Source: Prostheceraeus crozeri
Lineage: Eukaryota > Platyhelminthes > Polycladida > Euryleptidae
Length of the DNA: 64,000 bases
NCBI GenBank assembly: GCA_907163375.1
Contig: CAJQUW010012444.1
Location: 1 to 64,000, forward strand
Direction of reading: 5' to 3'
A program made the position numbers and the translations under genes. Shown piece by piece: positions 23,051-35,129 of the stretch (its first letter is position 1; the number at the start of each line of letters is the position of its first letter). A model generated the notes under the pieces. That model had not been told where the DNA came from, did no database searches, and worked only from the letters and a program-made list of their open reading frames with translations.

Positions 23051-23550
23051 ATTTATTGTTACTTAACAAATATAATTACATTTGTAAATGAATTTATGTT
23101 TTCCTCACGAAGCTATCTTCATGTTTAATTAATTGTAAGTTAGACAAATAGTCCGGCAGCCAGAAGTTAATTAATTAATTGTCATTAATTTTTTTTCATA
23201 AAATGATGCAATAACTAACTTGGCATTCCCTTACTTTTGAAATGTTTACATTGAGTGTACGCATTTTTTCACAATTGCATCAGTTATGGCTTTCCTATTT
23301 TCATTTGTATTTCGATAACAGCATCAGTGTAAAAAAGAAGCAACGAACCAATGGAAGCATGATTACATTATAGTTTAATTGAGAATGTCAATAGGGTCCT
23401 GTTTCCACAAAACGGACCATGCACTTTTTCACATGCAGGATTTTTACAGTTTTTATTATCGTTGTGTTGTCACTAAACCAATTTTAGATAAATGAAGATT
23501 GCGACTACACAATTCAAAAATCTTTGTCATTCAGTAACTCGTCCGAAGCG

Positions 23551-23993
23551 GGCACTACTGAAGTTTAGTGCAGTTTAGTGCACCCTCTTTTACCCCTACT
23601 GCAGTTTAGTGCACCCTCTTTTACCCCTACTGCAGTTTAGTGCACCCTCTTTTACCCCTACTGCAGTTTAGTGCACCCTCTTTTACCCCTACTGCAGTTT
23701 AGTGCACCCTCTTTTACCCCTACTGCAGTTTAGTGCACTCTAAAATGCATGTGAGAACAACATGATTTAATCAACAGAATGAATGCCGTTCGTTCTTCCC
23801 TATAGTTATAAATGAGTGTCTTTGTATCTTCGTCTTCGTCTTCGTCTTCGCACATTACACCGAGCGCGCGCTTCGGTGTAATGTGCGTAGTCATCGTTTG
23901 CGGGAGAATGCGCCGTTGTTTTAGGGTGCACTAAACTGCAGTAGGCGCGTTTCCGTCTCTTTCATAGAGGGTGCACTAAACTGCAGTAGTGCC
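23551..23993. mobile_element. MITE containing a 31-bp tandem repeat
   Basis: Left end GGCACTACTGAAGTTTAGTG and right end (inverse GGCACTACTGCAGTTTAGTG) are near-perfect inverted repeats. Flanks CCGAAGCG (23543-23550) and TCGAAACG (23994-24001) match at 6 of 8 bases, both mismatches being transitions, so a decayed 8-bp hAT-like duplication is likely. The left part holds about five tandem copies of a 31-bp unit starting CAGTTTAGTGCACCCTC. An inverted pair of the same word sits at the right end. A short CTTCGT microsatellite is at about 23828-23850. Confidence 0.8.
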
Positions 23994-24009
23994 TCGAAAC
24001 GTTTAGCCT

Positions 24010-25980
24010 TGGTTCATCAGGCCAAGAGAGCCGATAGTGTAGGCCTAATCACTGCGGTATTTTCACTTTCACGTAGAAGTTTTATAACCTATTTCGAACA
24101 CGAATACTTACTATCGCTTTAATGGTTGATTATTGCTTGACATCATTGACTATTGATCACTCATTCTTGAGAAGAAAAAAGTGACTTAAATTAGAAGAAA
24201 AAATATTATTAATAGACTTATTCATAAAAAGGATTAACTTTTCTTATTGTATATTATTAGTAAACTAACATCTTTATTTACTGAGTTAAAAGCTAAAAAC
24301 TATTAAACTCACTAAAATAAGGATACTAAGCTTGCGACCGATATCCCTGAAAATAACTACTTGAACTATTATATAAGATTTCATTATGGGTTAAGCAAAA
24401 TTAATTTTTGCCATTATCAAAATGAAATCGTACGTCAAGTTGTACCCGTCCTTTGCTAAAGATAGTTCACTGCCAACACCTTTGATAGCATCGATAAAAG
24501 AAGTACAGCTCTAACTCTCTTGGCATCGAAGCTGGAAACAAAACCAAATCTCGTCTCAAGTGTAATGGCCGCTCTGATAGAGATTTCGTTATTAACAAAC
24601 GCTCGCGTAAATCAAAAACTATTTTAATGAAAATAAAGTTGTTCTAAATATTGATTTTATTATTGATAGTTTTTCTCGCAAAATTAATATCGTACTCGTA
24701 AATATAAACTTGACACTAAATTCGCAAATTAATTAACAAAATTATTTTACTTATTTCGAAACAATAATAATAATAATACACGCTAACTAATTGTTTTCTT
24801 TGTAGTAATTCTTAATCATAATAATTGCAATATTAGTTTTGTTATTTACGCGTTTATCGGTCATTTTAGTTCTAATAGTTACATAGATGATCTTCACGCC
24901 CTTTTCGTTTGAGATTTGATGAACATCGCAATCTAGCCACCCCAGTGGGTAGTTCAATGTGCTCCACGCATGGGGCACATTGAACCACTTTGGTAGAAAT
25001 TTCAAAATTAAAATTGTGAGGAGATTAAATGTCACAAAAACGTCCAACAACTCAGAGATTACTAAGGATATCCTCAACCTTTCATCCGAGTTTGATTTTG
25101 GTTCATTTGATTATATTCAAACTGCTGAGAAAAGATCAAAAACATGTTCAATGTGCCCCACCCGACCCTATCAAGAATGGAGATGCAGCAAGTCCTCTGA
25201 CTGATCGCTGTTTGAAATGTACCGCGAACTGTATTGAAGACTGACGTCAAGATATTGCTAACTTTGGATTGCCCTGTCAAAGCCAGTATCAACGAATCAC
25301 AACTATGATATGAAAATTGATTTGTACTTCGTTGTGATTGCCTGGCATGATGTTATTAAATATAAATACACATGTCAACGGATTCTCATCGAAGATCGCA
25401 CCCACAAACTGAAAGCTGTAACAAATACGCGAGTGACTCACAACCAAAAGCAGTTTAACTCAAATTAATAATGGTAGTTATTCGATTAAGCAATCAAGCA
25501 GATTTTTAGTCATATAATCACACATTTTCAATAAAAGTTGACGTATCTTGATGAACAATACGTCAAATAAAAGCATAGGATTTGACTGTTCATCTCATGC
25601 GGGGTTCATCTCTTCATCTACACGATTTCATGTTTAAAAATTATGATTTATGAAATGGGTTTTACTTCTGTAGAGGCACATAAGGTAATGAGTAGACGTG
25701 TTATATACTGTCATCAATTCATCATGAAAAATGCAAATTATCATATCTTTGTAATAACATCAGGATAAGCTTAACGATGTAAAATGTGGAACGCCTTTAT
25801 TTCTGAACAAATATTGCCAGTGATAGACCTATGCGTACAATAATAAAATTACTAAATCCTGTACAAATTATAACTAACAACCGATGGAGAGAAATATTTA
25901 TAGATCAGCTTACCTATTAACAACATGATTGTTCGATTCATAGCAATGACTTACATTTTGCATAAATTAGTCAATTCCGT
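24010..25980. other. AT-rich non-coding stretch
   Basis: No gene supported. A short segment at about 25040-25065 resembles 12210-12240. The paired frames on both strands around 24787-25292 lack motifs. Confidence 0.4.
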
Positions 25981-25983
25981 TTC

Positions 25984-26740
25984 TTAGATTCTGTCATTCG
26001 TTTCCAAGAGATAATAAAATCGATTGCCATGTATCCTGATTCCATCGATGTAGAAGTCAAATGACAAATCATGAAATATACGAATGAAACTTTGAAAGTG
26101 TGGAGACAATTTATTGTTAAATGATTCTGAAGAAAAATGAGATAACACTGCGCACTCGGAAGTCGTAATATATGTGTAATTTGTTGGGAGATTTATTGAA
26201 GGAAGCCAATCTAAGAGATCCTTGAAATCGGTGATATCATCCTTGGGAATTCGAATTATCAAGTTTCCATTCTTGTGTTCTCTCCTTCAATGTGAGCCGT
26301 TGCCGTTGATGCGTTTTCCACAAAATGTTTGGTTTGGTTGATGAAGATGCCGAGGTATAGTAAGATGGAAAGTTGTTGAAAACACTGAGAACTGTCGAAG
26401 ATTTGAGTTGCAATAGTTTCAATTCTTTTCTGGGACGCTTAGATGATCTTGAATTGTTTACTTGTCTTGATCAAATCATTTTCGAGGAAGTGCAGAGAAC
26501 AAATTCGCGAAGACAAGGTTGGAAGGAAGACGCTTCTTTGGCCAAAATTATCGACATCCTCTCGTTTAATTGCTCTTTGTCTTATCCATTTGTCGCGATT
26601 TGTCTGGTCATGAGAAAATGCAAAAAACAAAATATGCACATTCGTTGAGTTATCTGTTGTGCTTTTGTGCACTTGCTGTTTATTATCGTAGGACATAGAC
26701 TGATCTGCAGGGCGCGCTGCTTTCCCAGTTAGGCGCACTC
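25984..26740 (-). pseudogene. THAP-domain gene fragment, frame-broken
   Basis: Three minus-strand frames read in order. The first (26439-26738) holds the middle of a THAP DNA-binding domain: HILFFAFSHDQTNRDKWI and then SRICSLHFLENDLIK, i.e. the conserved F-FP-like, W and CxxH positions. The N-terminal C-C pair of the THAP finger is not seen and may lie in an upstream exon or be lost. A second frame (about 26237-26440) continues RPRKELKLLQLKSSTVLSVF, like the segment after THAP domains, and then the frame changes again. The third (25984-26262) reads DFKDLLDWLPSINLP and FHDLSFDFYIDGIRIHG, then stops. Each break could be a small intron, but no convincing splice pairs were found, so I call it a relic. 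THAP domains occur in host regulators and in P-element-like or hAT transposases. Confidence 0.6.
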
Positions 26741-27735
26741 AGAATATGTTTTGAGATAAGCTAACCAACTTGATGCTATTGCAACGCATCGATCAATCAG
26801 ATGACGCTTGCCTCACATATTTGCATGCAGATTCGGCAGATCACTGTGAGGACGAAGGACAAAGGCAGAATTATGACTGCGTGTGCACACACTGTTGTGC
26901 TGTCCTGTATGAAACTTCCCGCGAACAGCAGCTCAATGAGTTGCGCTTTGCGCTATCGAACAATGAAATCTATCAGTCTTGACTCTGTGGTATAGAGTGT
27001 GGACTATTCGTAAAAATTTGGGACTTGCATATCCCGGTGCTCTAGATATCTCACAATGGCTAGAAATAGAAGGTTGGAAGAACCTCTTTCAAAAGGAATT
27101 ACCTAATTCACGGTCGTTCGGAGATAGCGAAAATAGACAGATAAATGGCTACTTAAAACAGCACAACAATGTGTTCTCAGCAGGGTTTTCAACTTTCAAA
27201 GGAATTTTTTTTCTTTCGTTTGCTTTCTCATAGCGTTTGAGTACTAGCAACATTTTCTGCGCTGCAGCAAAGAATGTGTAACAGATTAATGCACCGATTA
27301 AAATCGGGCTGTTTTAATGTAGGATTGTATACACACATCTAATACATTAACATGCGTTTTTCTTCTTGTCAGGATGTTCTATGAATTTCCATGTAATTCT
27401 ATCTACATTTTAAATCACTCAAAAAGAAAATACAAGTAACGGAGACAGAACTGTTGACCCATAGCTGCCGCTATATGTAGACATGTATTGATATATTAAC
27501 TTACCACATGCTGCCGGAAATCTGGTCCTGATATCTGGTATGAGGAATTCTGTAATTCTTTTTGCAAGAGGTTGCCATTTTGTCTTTCATCTGTGCCACT
27601 TGCAAAGAAGCGGAATGTGCTGACTATGCTCCTCGAGCGCAGCAGGAGTCCTCTGTTGTAAATCACAGCAGTGTTTAAGTTATATAGATCACACGAATTG
27701 GAGTGGACGAGATTTGTTAATATTGGTCCAATCAG
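26741..27735. other. Non-coding stretch
   Basis: No coding feature supported. Frames at 26770-26982 and 26979-27233 lack motifs. Confidence 0.35.
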
Positions 27736-27737
27736 AG

Positions 27738-28035
27738 CTACTGTCGGCATATAGGAGATTTTCAATGACGCAAGTCGGACAATTTGATGCAGAAAACCAT
27801 TTTTACCAACTGAATTCGTCACTTCAGATATGTGACATGACGCAAGTCGGTCTTTATGACACAAATGGTATATTAGACGCAATAAGTATATTTGACTCAA
27901 GCTGAAGTAAATGAAAATTGAAGTCAGACTTTTTGACGCAGTTCGTATATTTGACTCAAAATCATGAAATAAATTCTGAAAACTTCCTGACGCGTCCGAA
28001 CAATTTGACGCATTTGGTATATTTGACTCAAAAAC
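27738..28035. repeat. Array of TGACGCAAGTC / TTGACTCAAA words, left copy
   Basis: Begins about TGTCGGCATATAGGAG, then ATGACGCAAGTCGGAC and further copies of TGACGCAAGTCGG, TTTGACTCAA and TTTGACGCA in one orientation. A matching array in inverse orientation is at 35130-35465 and ends ATGCCGACA. The pair is described as a candidate element end in the findings. Confidence 0.65.
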
Positions 28036-29300
28036 GATCGATAATGCAATGCGGTATATTAATATCTAAATATACGGTCAGAAGTTCTCTCAACAATATT
28101 ATGCATGGAATAAAGCTATTATCTCAAAAGAACAAGTCAACATGGAATCAAATAGGCCTATATCAAATGATGCCCAAGATTTACAATCTTAGTTCAGACA
28201 GCGGTTCATGGTAAATTTTGCACAACAGAAATATGGCGATCATGCTTTCTTCCAATTCAATGTTATCCACTGCAAGATAATTTGCTTTATTAAGTTTCAA
28301 TGATCATCACACTATAAATGAGCTAATCGCAGGAGCAATTTTCTGTCATCTGGAACATTCATCGTAATCGAAATATAATTTGCAGAATGTTCGAATCGAT
28401 TAATTAGAAAATTGCCATCTCATGTCAAGTAATGAGACCGAACAGTTGACACTCTGTTTATCAGGAGGGCAACGACATGCCCTGAATAGTAGGCCTTGCC
28501 TACATTCTTTGGTTTATTCACGGGTTCGTCAAGTAGGCAAGTCATTCCTTGAAAATGCATGAAACTGAAGGCAGGACTTGTGGAATTGAAACTGAGAAAT
28601 TGTTTAGGTCTAATTTTTGGAATGTGAATTTAGCAAGGAAGTGGAGGGGAGCACAGTATGGAAGTTACAATATCCGAAAGCAATGGACCTATTGTCAATA
28701 AGATCTTTGTGAAGGGATATAACAGCAGAGCATTTATAGGCCTCACACCAAGTAAGAAAAATTTGAGGAAAAACTTGATAACAATAACAAATATGAATGT
28801 TCATATTTGTTATTCTTGTCCTAGATATTAGATTATTGTCCTAGATTAGATTAGGTATTAGATTGTATTAGATTATTGTCCTAGATTATTGTTAGGACAA
28901 AGAACAAGAATAGAAGGATATCAGCAGATGTCACTTCCCTTTCAGGCTATGGTTTTCAATGATTTTTGTTATTTTCTTGATATTGTTATTTATGAATTGA
29001 AGCCAAAATAGGCTACCAAAATTCACTCAAAGCATTCGATAGGGCTCTGAGGTTCTTAAAGATATTTTTATATGCTGGGATTAGAAAATGAGAGAATCTA
29101 AGAAAACAAGAAATCGCAGTGGGCTGCAATGGTATGAATACACATGTAGACATACGATAATTAGACTTCTAAAATATCTGTCACATGCATGTGCAGATAT
29201 CATCATTACGAGAAAACATTGCTGTCTACTTTCGTCTGCATTGTACCATAGCTAAGTTGCGCACAATGATGATGCTGAAGCACTGCATGTCGCCTTCTTT
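28036..29300. other. Non-coding stretch with simple repeats
   Basis: At 28780-28915 a small hairpin (ACAAATATGAATGTTCATATTTGT) is followed by repeated TTGTCCTAGATTA words. No gene supported. Confidence 0.4.
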
Positions 29301-29310
29301 AAATCGCACC

Positions 29311-29575
29311 CCTCCGAGCAAACGGATACCCGATCAGCATCTTATAGTTTCTCCGGATATCCACGGATCTTCACGGCTGAACGGATGCACACCATTATTT
29401 CTACGCCAGGAGCCGCTTGGATATCCAGTCTATCTCCGCGGATAACAAATTTTTATCCCAAGGAGATCCGCATCTTATAAGCGGATATGTTTGATATCCA
29501 ACCGATATCTGGTTCGTTGTTTCTGACGGATATCCGTGCTATCGGCTGTGCATTCTGGCCATCCGCCTGGCATCC
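29311..29575. repeat. Array of GGATATCC words behind a CCTCCGAGCAAACGG end
   Basis: Starts CCCCTCCGAGCAAACGGATA, then dense copies of CGGATATCC, GATATCCA and GGATCT-like words until about 29575. The starting word resembles the ends at 38049 and 43954 (CCCGCCGAGCAA). No inverted partner array was found in the window. Confidence 0.6.
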
Positions 29576-29626
29576 CTTTGTTAACAATGGATATGTAGCA
29601 ATCGCGACTTCGATGTCAGTTTGCTA

Positions 29627-30265
29627 TTAAATCAAAAAAGTTATCAGCTAGCCAAGCTGCTGTATTATTATCCAATCTTACAAATTTTCACCGATATGAC
29701 GGCCTGTTCACGTAAAAAGGATTTTCAAATTACATCTTACATAAAAATCAAAATATCAATGTCTGCATGATAAGTTGAACATTCATCTTTGTTATTGAGG
29801 CTTGGTTTCATAGATTTTATTAATATGGCCTCTCTGAAACGTAGGTTAATGCTGTCTGTATCAAACGCTATGATTTTGACTGTAAACGGGAAAGCTATGT
29901 TAGGAGAGCAACTTAGGTGATGTTTGAGTACACTTGAGTCTTTGTTTGTGGTATGTTCTTTAATGCGTGTATGGAGTGAACGGACTGTACTCCCGATATA
30001 ATTGCTTTTACACGTTTTGCATGCTATTTCATACACTACCATAGCTCTCAAGCATATGTTGCTGTCAGCAATAACGCACTGATTCAATTTACACTTATGT
30101 TTGGAATGTGATTTTCTATTTACGAATGGCTTCGAGATATTTTGATTTTTATGTAAGATGTAATTTGAAAATCCTTTTTACGTGAACAGGCCGTCATATC
30201 GGTGAAAATTTGTAAGATTGGATAATAATACAGCAGCTTGGCTAACTGACAACTTTTTTGATTCA
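29627..30265 (-). mobile_element. Penelope-like element fragment with inverted arms
   Basis: About 125-bp inverted repeats (29627-29757 and 30135-30265) share CCAAGCTGCTGTATTATTAT, CACCGATATGACGGCCTG and CATCTTACATAAAAATC in opposite orientation. They bracket a GIY-YIG coding remnant. Inverted terminal segments of this kind are known for Penelope-like retroelements, whose integration leaves partial inverted copies. Confidence 0.75.
29737..30175 (-). pseudogene. GIY-YIG endonuclease domain of a Penelope-like element
   Basis: The frame contains MVVYEIACKTCKSNYIGST, the GIY-YIG core (here VYEI ... NYIGST). It is followed by LHTRIKEH with the catalytic arginine, a later histidine pair (LKHHL), and FREAILIKSMKPSLNNKDE, where E is the metal-binding glutamate. 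Upstream the frame is open through NISKPFVNRKSHSKHKCK and meets a stop near 30175. The reverse-transcriptase domain that should precede it is absent, so this is a 5'-truncated copy. The endonuclease itself looks intact. The first ATG is internal (about residue 16 of the TTG-started frame), so no start is claimed. Confidence 0.85.
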
Positions 30266-31118
30266 ATTTAAAAATGCTGCTTAAAGAAAATTATATCTCA
30301 TTATTGAATATCAGTTTGCTATCCCTACGCTGTCATCTAGTATTTGATTTCGATATTCGTTGGTTATCATTGTATTTTGTGTGGCTTCATTTAAGAGTGT
30401 TATCATTGTTAAGTCATGTGTGGGGTCCGCCTTTTTGGCGGGGGTCCGCCAGCTAGGGTTTGAGCGTACAAAATGTTAAAGGACCCGAAACGCGACCTAG
30501 CTGGTCATTTTACTGATGAACCCCTTCTATGTTTATTCTTTTCTGGTATGTCTTGTATACAGATTGTAAATATGTTTTATTGTTCGGTACGCCATCTAAG
30601 TATTATTTCTTTTATATTACCCGATGACCGGCGTGAACGCTTTCAACAGCCCTTTACAGGGCTACACTTATTAAGCATATATTAACTTTTTATTGTATAT
30701 TATTGTTCATTCGAAGTGCACTAACCTGACTTTTCCCATAGTTATACATTCGATGCGTGAAGCTATCCGCAAATGATGAACAATCCAAAAACCAACTAAT
30801 CCTCAGATCGGACAGATAATTGCAATCTATACAATCCGGGGATCCACTGGCTTCTGGCACAGTTTTTGTCTGAAAGCCGAATGACGATTCTCATCTTACC
30901 TACCTACACGTACACACAACTAAAAACATTCGAGCAATTCATGCAGTAACAGAAAAAACAGACAAAAATAACAGAGATGCCGACAAGCCTCAAGCGGCTG
31001 TTTGACTATTTCTGTGCAACTAGTGATCTTTGAACTCGTGCGATCAGGCCATAGAAGTGGATTAGGCCTATTCATGTATTCGACCGCTCTGTGTCACTCG
31101 AAAGGAAGTAACGCTGAA
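30266..31118. other. Non-coding stretch with a stem-forming segment
   Basis: At 30449-30505 CCAGCTAGG pairs with CCTAGCTGG around a loop holding CCGAAACGCG; CTGATGA follows at 30515. These words occur in hammerhead ribozymes of Penelope-like elements, but the order here does not give a complete ribozyme. Confidence 0.4.
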
Positions 31119-31119
31119 G

Positions 31120-31200
31120 ATATATTACCTTTCAAATGACAGCCTAAATCGTCGGCGCGTAGCGCCGACGATTTAGGTTGTCATTTGAAAGGTAATATAT
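31120..31200. repeat. Perfect-type palindrome, 39-bp arms
   Basis: ATATATTACCTTTCAAATGA and CCTAAATCGTCGGCGC are followed by GTA and then the inverse of both, with a single G/T-type mismatch. No flanking duplication was identified. Confidence 0.85.
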
Positions 31201-34200
31201 GCATTGTTACATAACTAAATCTATGACATCAAAAATCCAAGATTTTGATCTGCAAATGACTGAAATCAATGATAATTTTCTACAGAGCCCATGCAGCTCA
31301 GAACATTAAAGCATGTCAAGCTTGAGATATCTACTAATCATAATTGTGAAACATAGGAATCTCCTCAATGCCATTTTCAATGGGAACGAGAAGATGGATG
31401 GTGAAATGCTCTACCTCAATGGTATTACATAGCAAAACAGACGGCCTTAATCATGCAATTAAGGCCGTCTAATTTGGAATTGGAGATATATAGACGACTT
31501 TCATGGAAAAATGACATGTGAAATATCGGCGGACAACCCTACTTACTCAGTAACAATGAAATCGATGACACAGCACCCGGCCGTAATGGAATGGCAAAAA
31601 GAATGTTTAGGCTCACATAATAGGGTCCAGTAGTTGAAATGATTCCGAGTTTCATTTAAGTAAACCTTCTTCAGAGAATTGTCGTGAGGCATGCACTTCT
31701 ACTCTTCTATAATAAAATTGTCAATTCGAAGATGAAGCAAAACAAAAAATCCTTATAACGTTGTGTTTCTGGCAACTTCTGCAAAAGATTTTGACCAATT
31801 ATTGTAAGGGTAGAATTCTTTAACCCACTGCGTAAATAACTATGCTTGTCCCTCCTGACGCTCTACTGACTTTCTGTTGATTGTTTTTAGCTTTTTTGCC
31901 CCTTAAGAAGCGTGAATACGCGAAACGTCGGTCCTGTAAGCCTACATAGTTTTTATTACAATTTTATAGCCAATAAATTCTTTAAGAAGATACCTCACGT
32001 ACTTTTGGTTCATCATGAAGAATCGTCTGTTTGCGACAATCGTATTCATCAAATACAGTGTGAATTCCAAAAACAATAATTAGTATTGTAGGTAGTTATT
32101 TATATAACTTTATTATTGTAGTTCTATATTAGTATTACAGTATCATAGAACAATGATAATAATATTATTAGTTCTCCAACGTTATAAAAATGTTGTCATT
32201 AGTTCAGGCCTCCCCAGCCAAAATACAAATTTTTCTAGGCTTTTAGGTTTTCAAAAATCTCTCGAAATCTGCACGAGCGAGATCAAACAAAAATGGGAGA
32301 CATTAATTTGGGACGGCAGAAAATGGGAAGCATCATCAGCAAAGCTATAGCGAAGGATGTAAGCCTAATACAATCCATGAAGACTGGAAACAAATGGAAT
32401 AAGATGAAAAGCAAGTAGGCCTATACATGTAGTCTGCCAACTACGTTCAACTAGAATACTGCAGGTACTATGGTACTGTCCCAAATCGGAATTCCCAGCT
32501 AACACACATGTAAATACAAATCTACTTGATGCACCACACTATCCCGAAGAAGGATTCTTCAGATGCCCTCACCGATATGCCCTCAAGCACAGTCTATTAA
32601 TCAGACTTTCGACTTTGATGCTCAGAGAAATTGATGAGCCAGTCGCTGCAGTGTCGATTTTATCCTTCTAGATGAATTTTGATAACTATGAAGCAATGGG
32701 AAAAATTCTCCTAACAAATTATACTTTGGTGTAAATAACGAATCCTTTTTAAGAGATGAAAGAAGAAATAGAGACGGGCTGATGATACCGCAGTACATGA
32801 AAAAGTACATGCATAGGCTATACCCTCATTCAGGCTAAAATTCAAACCGCAAGCCATATCCATTATTATAACAATGATATGAGACAAGTCATTTCTCAAA
32901 ATGACAAAATGATGTATCTTTCAATACGAACAAATTTCAACTTCGACCGAAAGTCTGAGTGCTTTATTGTCTTAGAGTATGATAATAGTGCACTCTATTT
33001 GATTTAAAGCATATTTACCATTTGAAAGCAGTGCTATTTTTCTCTTAGAAAATATAGCACCGGTGAGGAAAATAAAGTTCAGTTATCCTAGATCCACATT
33101 TGTCTCAAGTTAAATGATGTACATCTGCGATTTACGGCAACTCTAATTTCACAGTCCTAGATATATTTCAAGCATTGCACCATTTGTATTCAATATTATT
33201 CTCCTGGTGTCTGCTTTTGGATTTGTAATCAAATTATGTGCTACTCTGAGAGGTAGGCAAAAACACTAATTTGCGCTATGCTTTCGACAGCAAAATGCAG
33301 CTTCAAAATCTGTTTCACGGCAGGCCTATGTGAAATGGAGAAGATCCTTTTCAAGAACTCATACCTAAAATGCTGCTTCGTTCCTATGCCGCTAGTTAAC
33401 TGCTTGTTGACAAGCATCCTTCCTTTCGGTCCCTTTTTTCTCTACAACCAAGTTTGTGTACATACGCATCAGGCCAATTGTATTACTTAAATCGATGAAT
33501 TAATTTATAAATTAAGTAAAAGCTGTTGTTAACGATGATTTTACTGTGTTTTGTCAGCTCACTGCTATATAGCCGTTTTTCATTTGAAGCAAATTATAAA
33601 TTTGTAGTAGAAATGTATTATAGTATGAAATTATTTTCTTGTCCATTCCTGCAAATGCGAATATACATGTACCTATTTAACACTATGCATGGCTTATATT
33701 CGTAGCAGTAGGATGTTGCCAATTTTATGTTGCATTTAAATTCCAATGAACAAACAGGCGAAACATGTCCATACAGGCTTTCCAAAAGTTAGATGTAATT
33801 GAAGCAACTGCAAAAACGTGAATTGTGGTAAACGCCATTAAAGAAATGACACTATTTTATAGCATGCAGCTACTTTGCTTTGGGGCTGGAAATGGACTTT
33901 CAATTTAGATATTGTTGAAATTTTGTTTCATAAGCATTGGAATGATAAGGTGGACCGGGGCAAGCTGTGAACAAAGTGACCTTGTAGAGAGGAATATCGA
34001 ATAAAAGCACCTTAATTGACAAAGATGTCCCCTAGCTTTGTTAAAGTATAGGCCTTAATATTCAAATCATAGCACTATTTGTAAATTGCATATAGAATCT
34101 ATATTTTTCGTAGTGAGTAGTTCGGCATTTTTTTACTTTTTTGCCCACGGTATTACTGTATGCGTATCAATTCATCATCTCAAACTAAAGGATCATTTTC

Positions 34201-35080
34201 ACAGTTTTCTGCTTGAGGCTCATGTGTGCTCTTAAGATTGCAGGTTTGTCAATTTTCATGATTTGTATTGATTTCAGCTGTAGAGATTTTGCTATGGGAA
34301 TGGTATTGTGCAAAATTCACAAGTGTGACGTGGCAAAATTCTTTCCCTGAGGAAACGTTTTTTCAATGTGACAAATAAGTGGAGATTGGCACGATTGCCA
34401 CTCTCAAATAAGCACGAGTCGACACTGAGAATTAGGCCTAGCTTAAAATGTCACACTTGTGACTACAGAACATTTAAGAAATCGTATGAGACTTACAGGG
34501 CAGTTTTACTACCTGTTTGTTTATTTTCTGCACCCAGAAACTATACAAATATTTTTATATTTTGTAGACCATTGAATATTGATACTTTGCGAACTTCTGC
34601 CAAATTATGGTTACATTATTGTGTAAGGTGACCATTTGATCAAGATGAATAATTCTAGGATTTGTATGGCAACTTGCTCTGAGCATGTTGACGCAGTTTT
34701 CATTTTCTGTTTTTACTGCATTTGTGCAAAATTTCTGCATGTCGCTAAGTGACGACTAAAAATTGCTGAGAGTTAATTGCCAAATCTGTCTAGTGCTCTA
34801 TCATCAGTGTCTAGCATATATTGGAAAAAAATAATTTCTCGATTTAATATGATGCATTTATGCAAGACAGGCGGTCACCCTACTATATAGTCAGGGAATT
34901 CGTCACCTTGAAATCTACCCACTTCAATTAGATTATAGTAGCCTATTTATTGACTATCTTGAATAATAAATTCTAAGGGGACCGATCGTCAACCAGTCCC
35001 TCTGATTCTACCAGGCCATATTTGCATGCAAGCCTAAACTATATGAAGAGGTAACTCTATAGAGACGTTCTGTAACTTAC
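31201..35080. other. AT-rich non-coding stretch
   Basis: About 3.9 kb without a supportable gene. The word CGTGAATACGCGAAACGTCGG at about 31908 resembles conserved 3' words of Penelope-like or other retroelements, but nothing else confirms this. Confidence 0.4.
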
Positions 35081-35129
35081 TCTGTGATGGTTGATCGCGA
35101 TTATGAATGCATGATTCTCCCCTCCAACT

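Noticed and set aside
31860-31960. CGAAACGTCGG word as a Penelope 3' end or ribozyme
   Set aside because: Only the one word matches; there is no stem structure or coding remnant adjacent.
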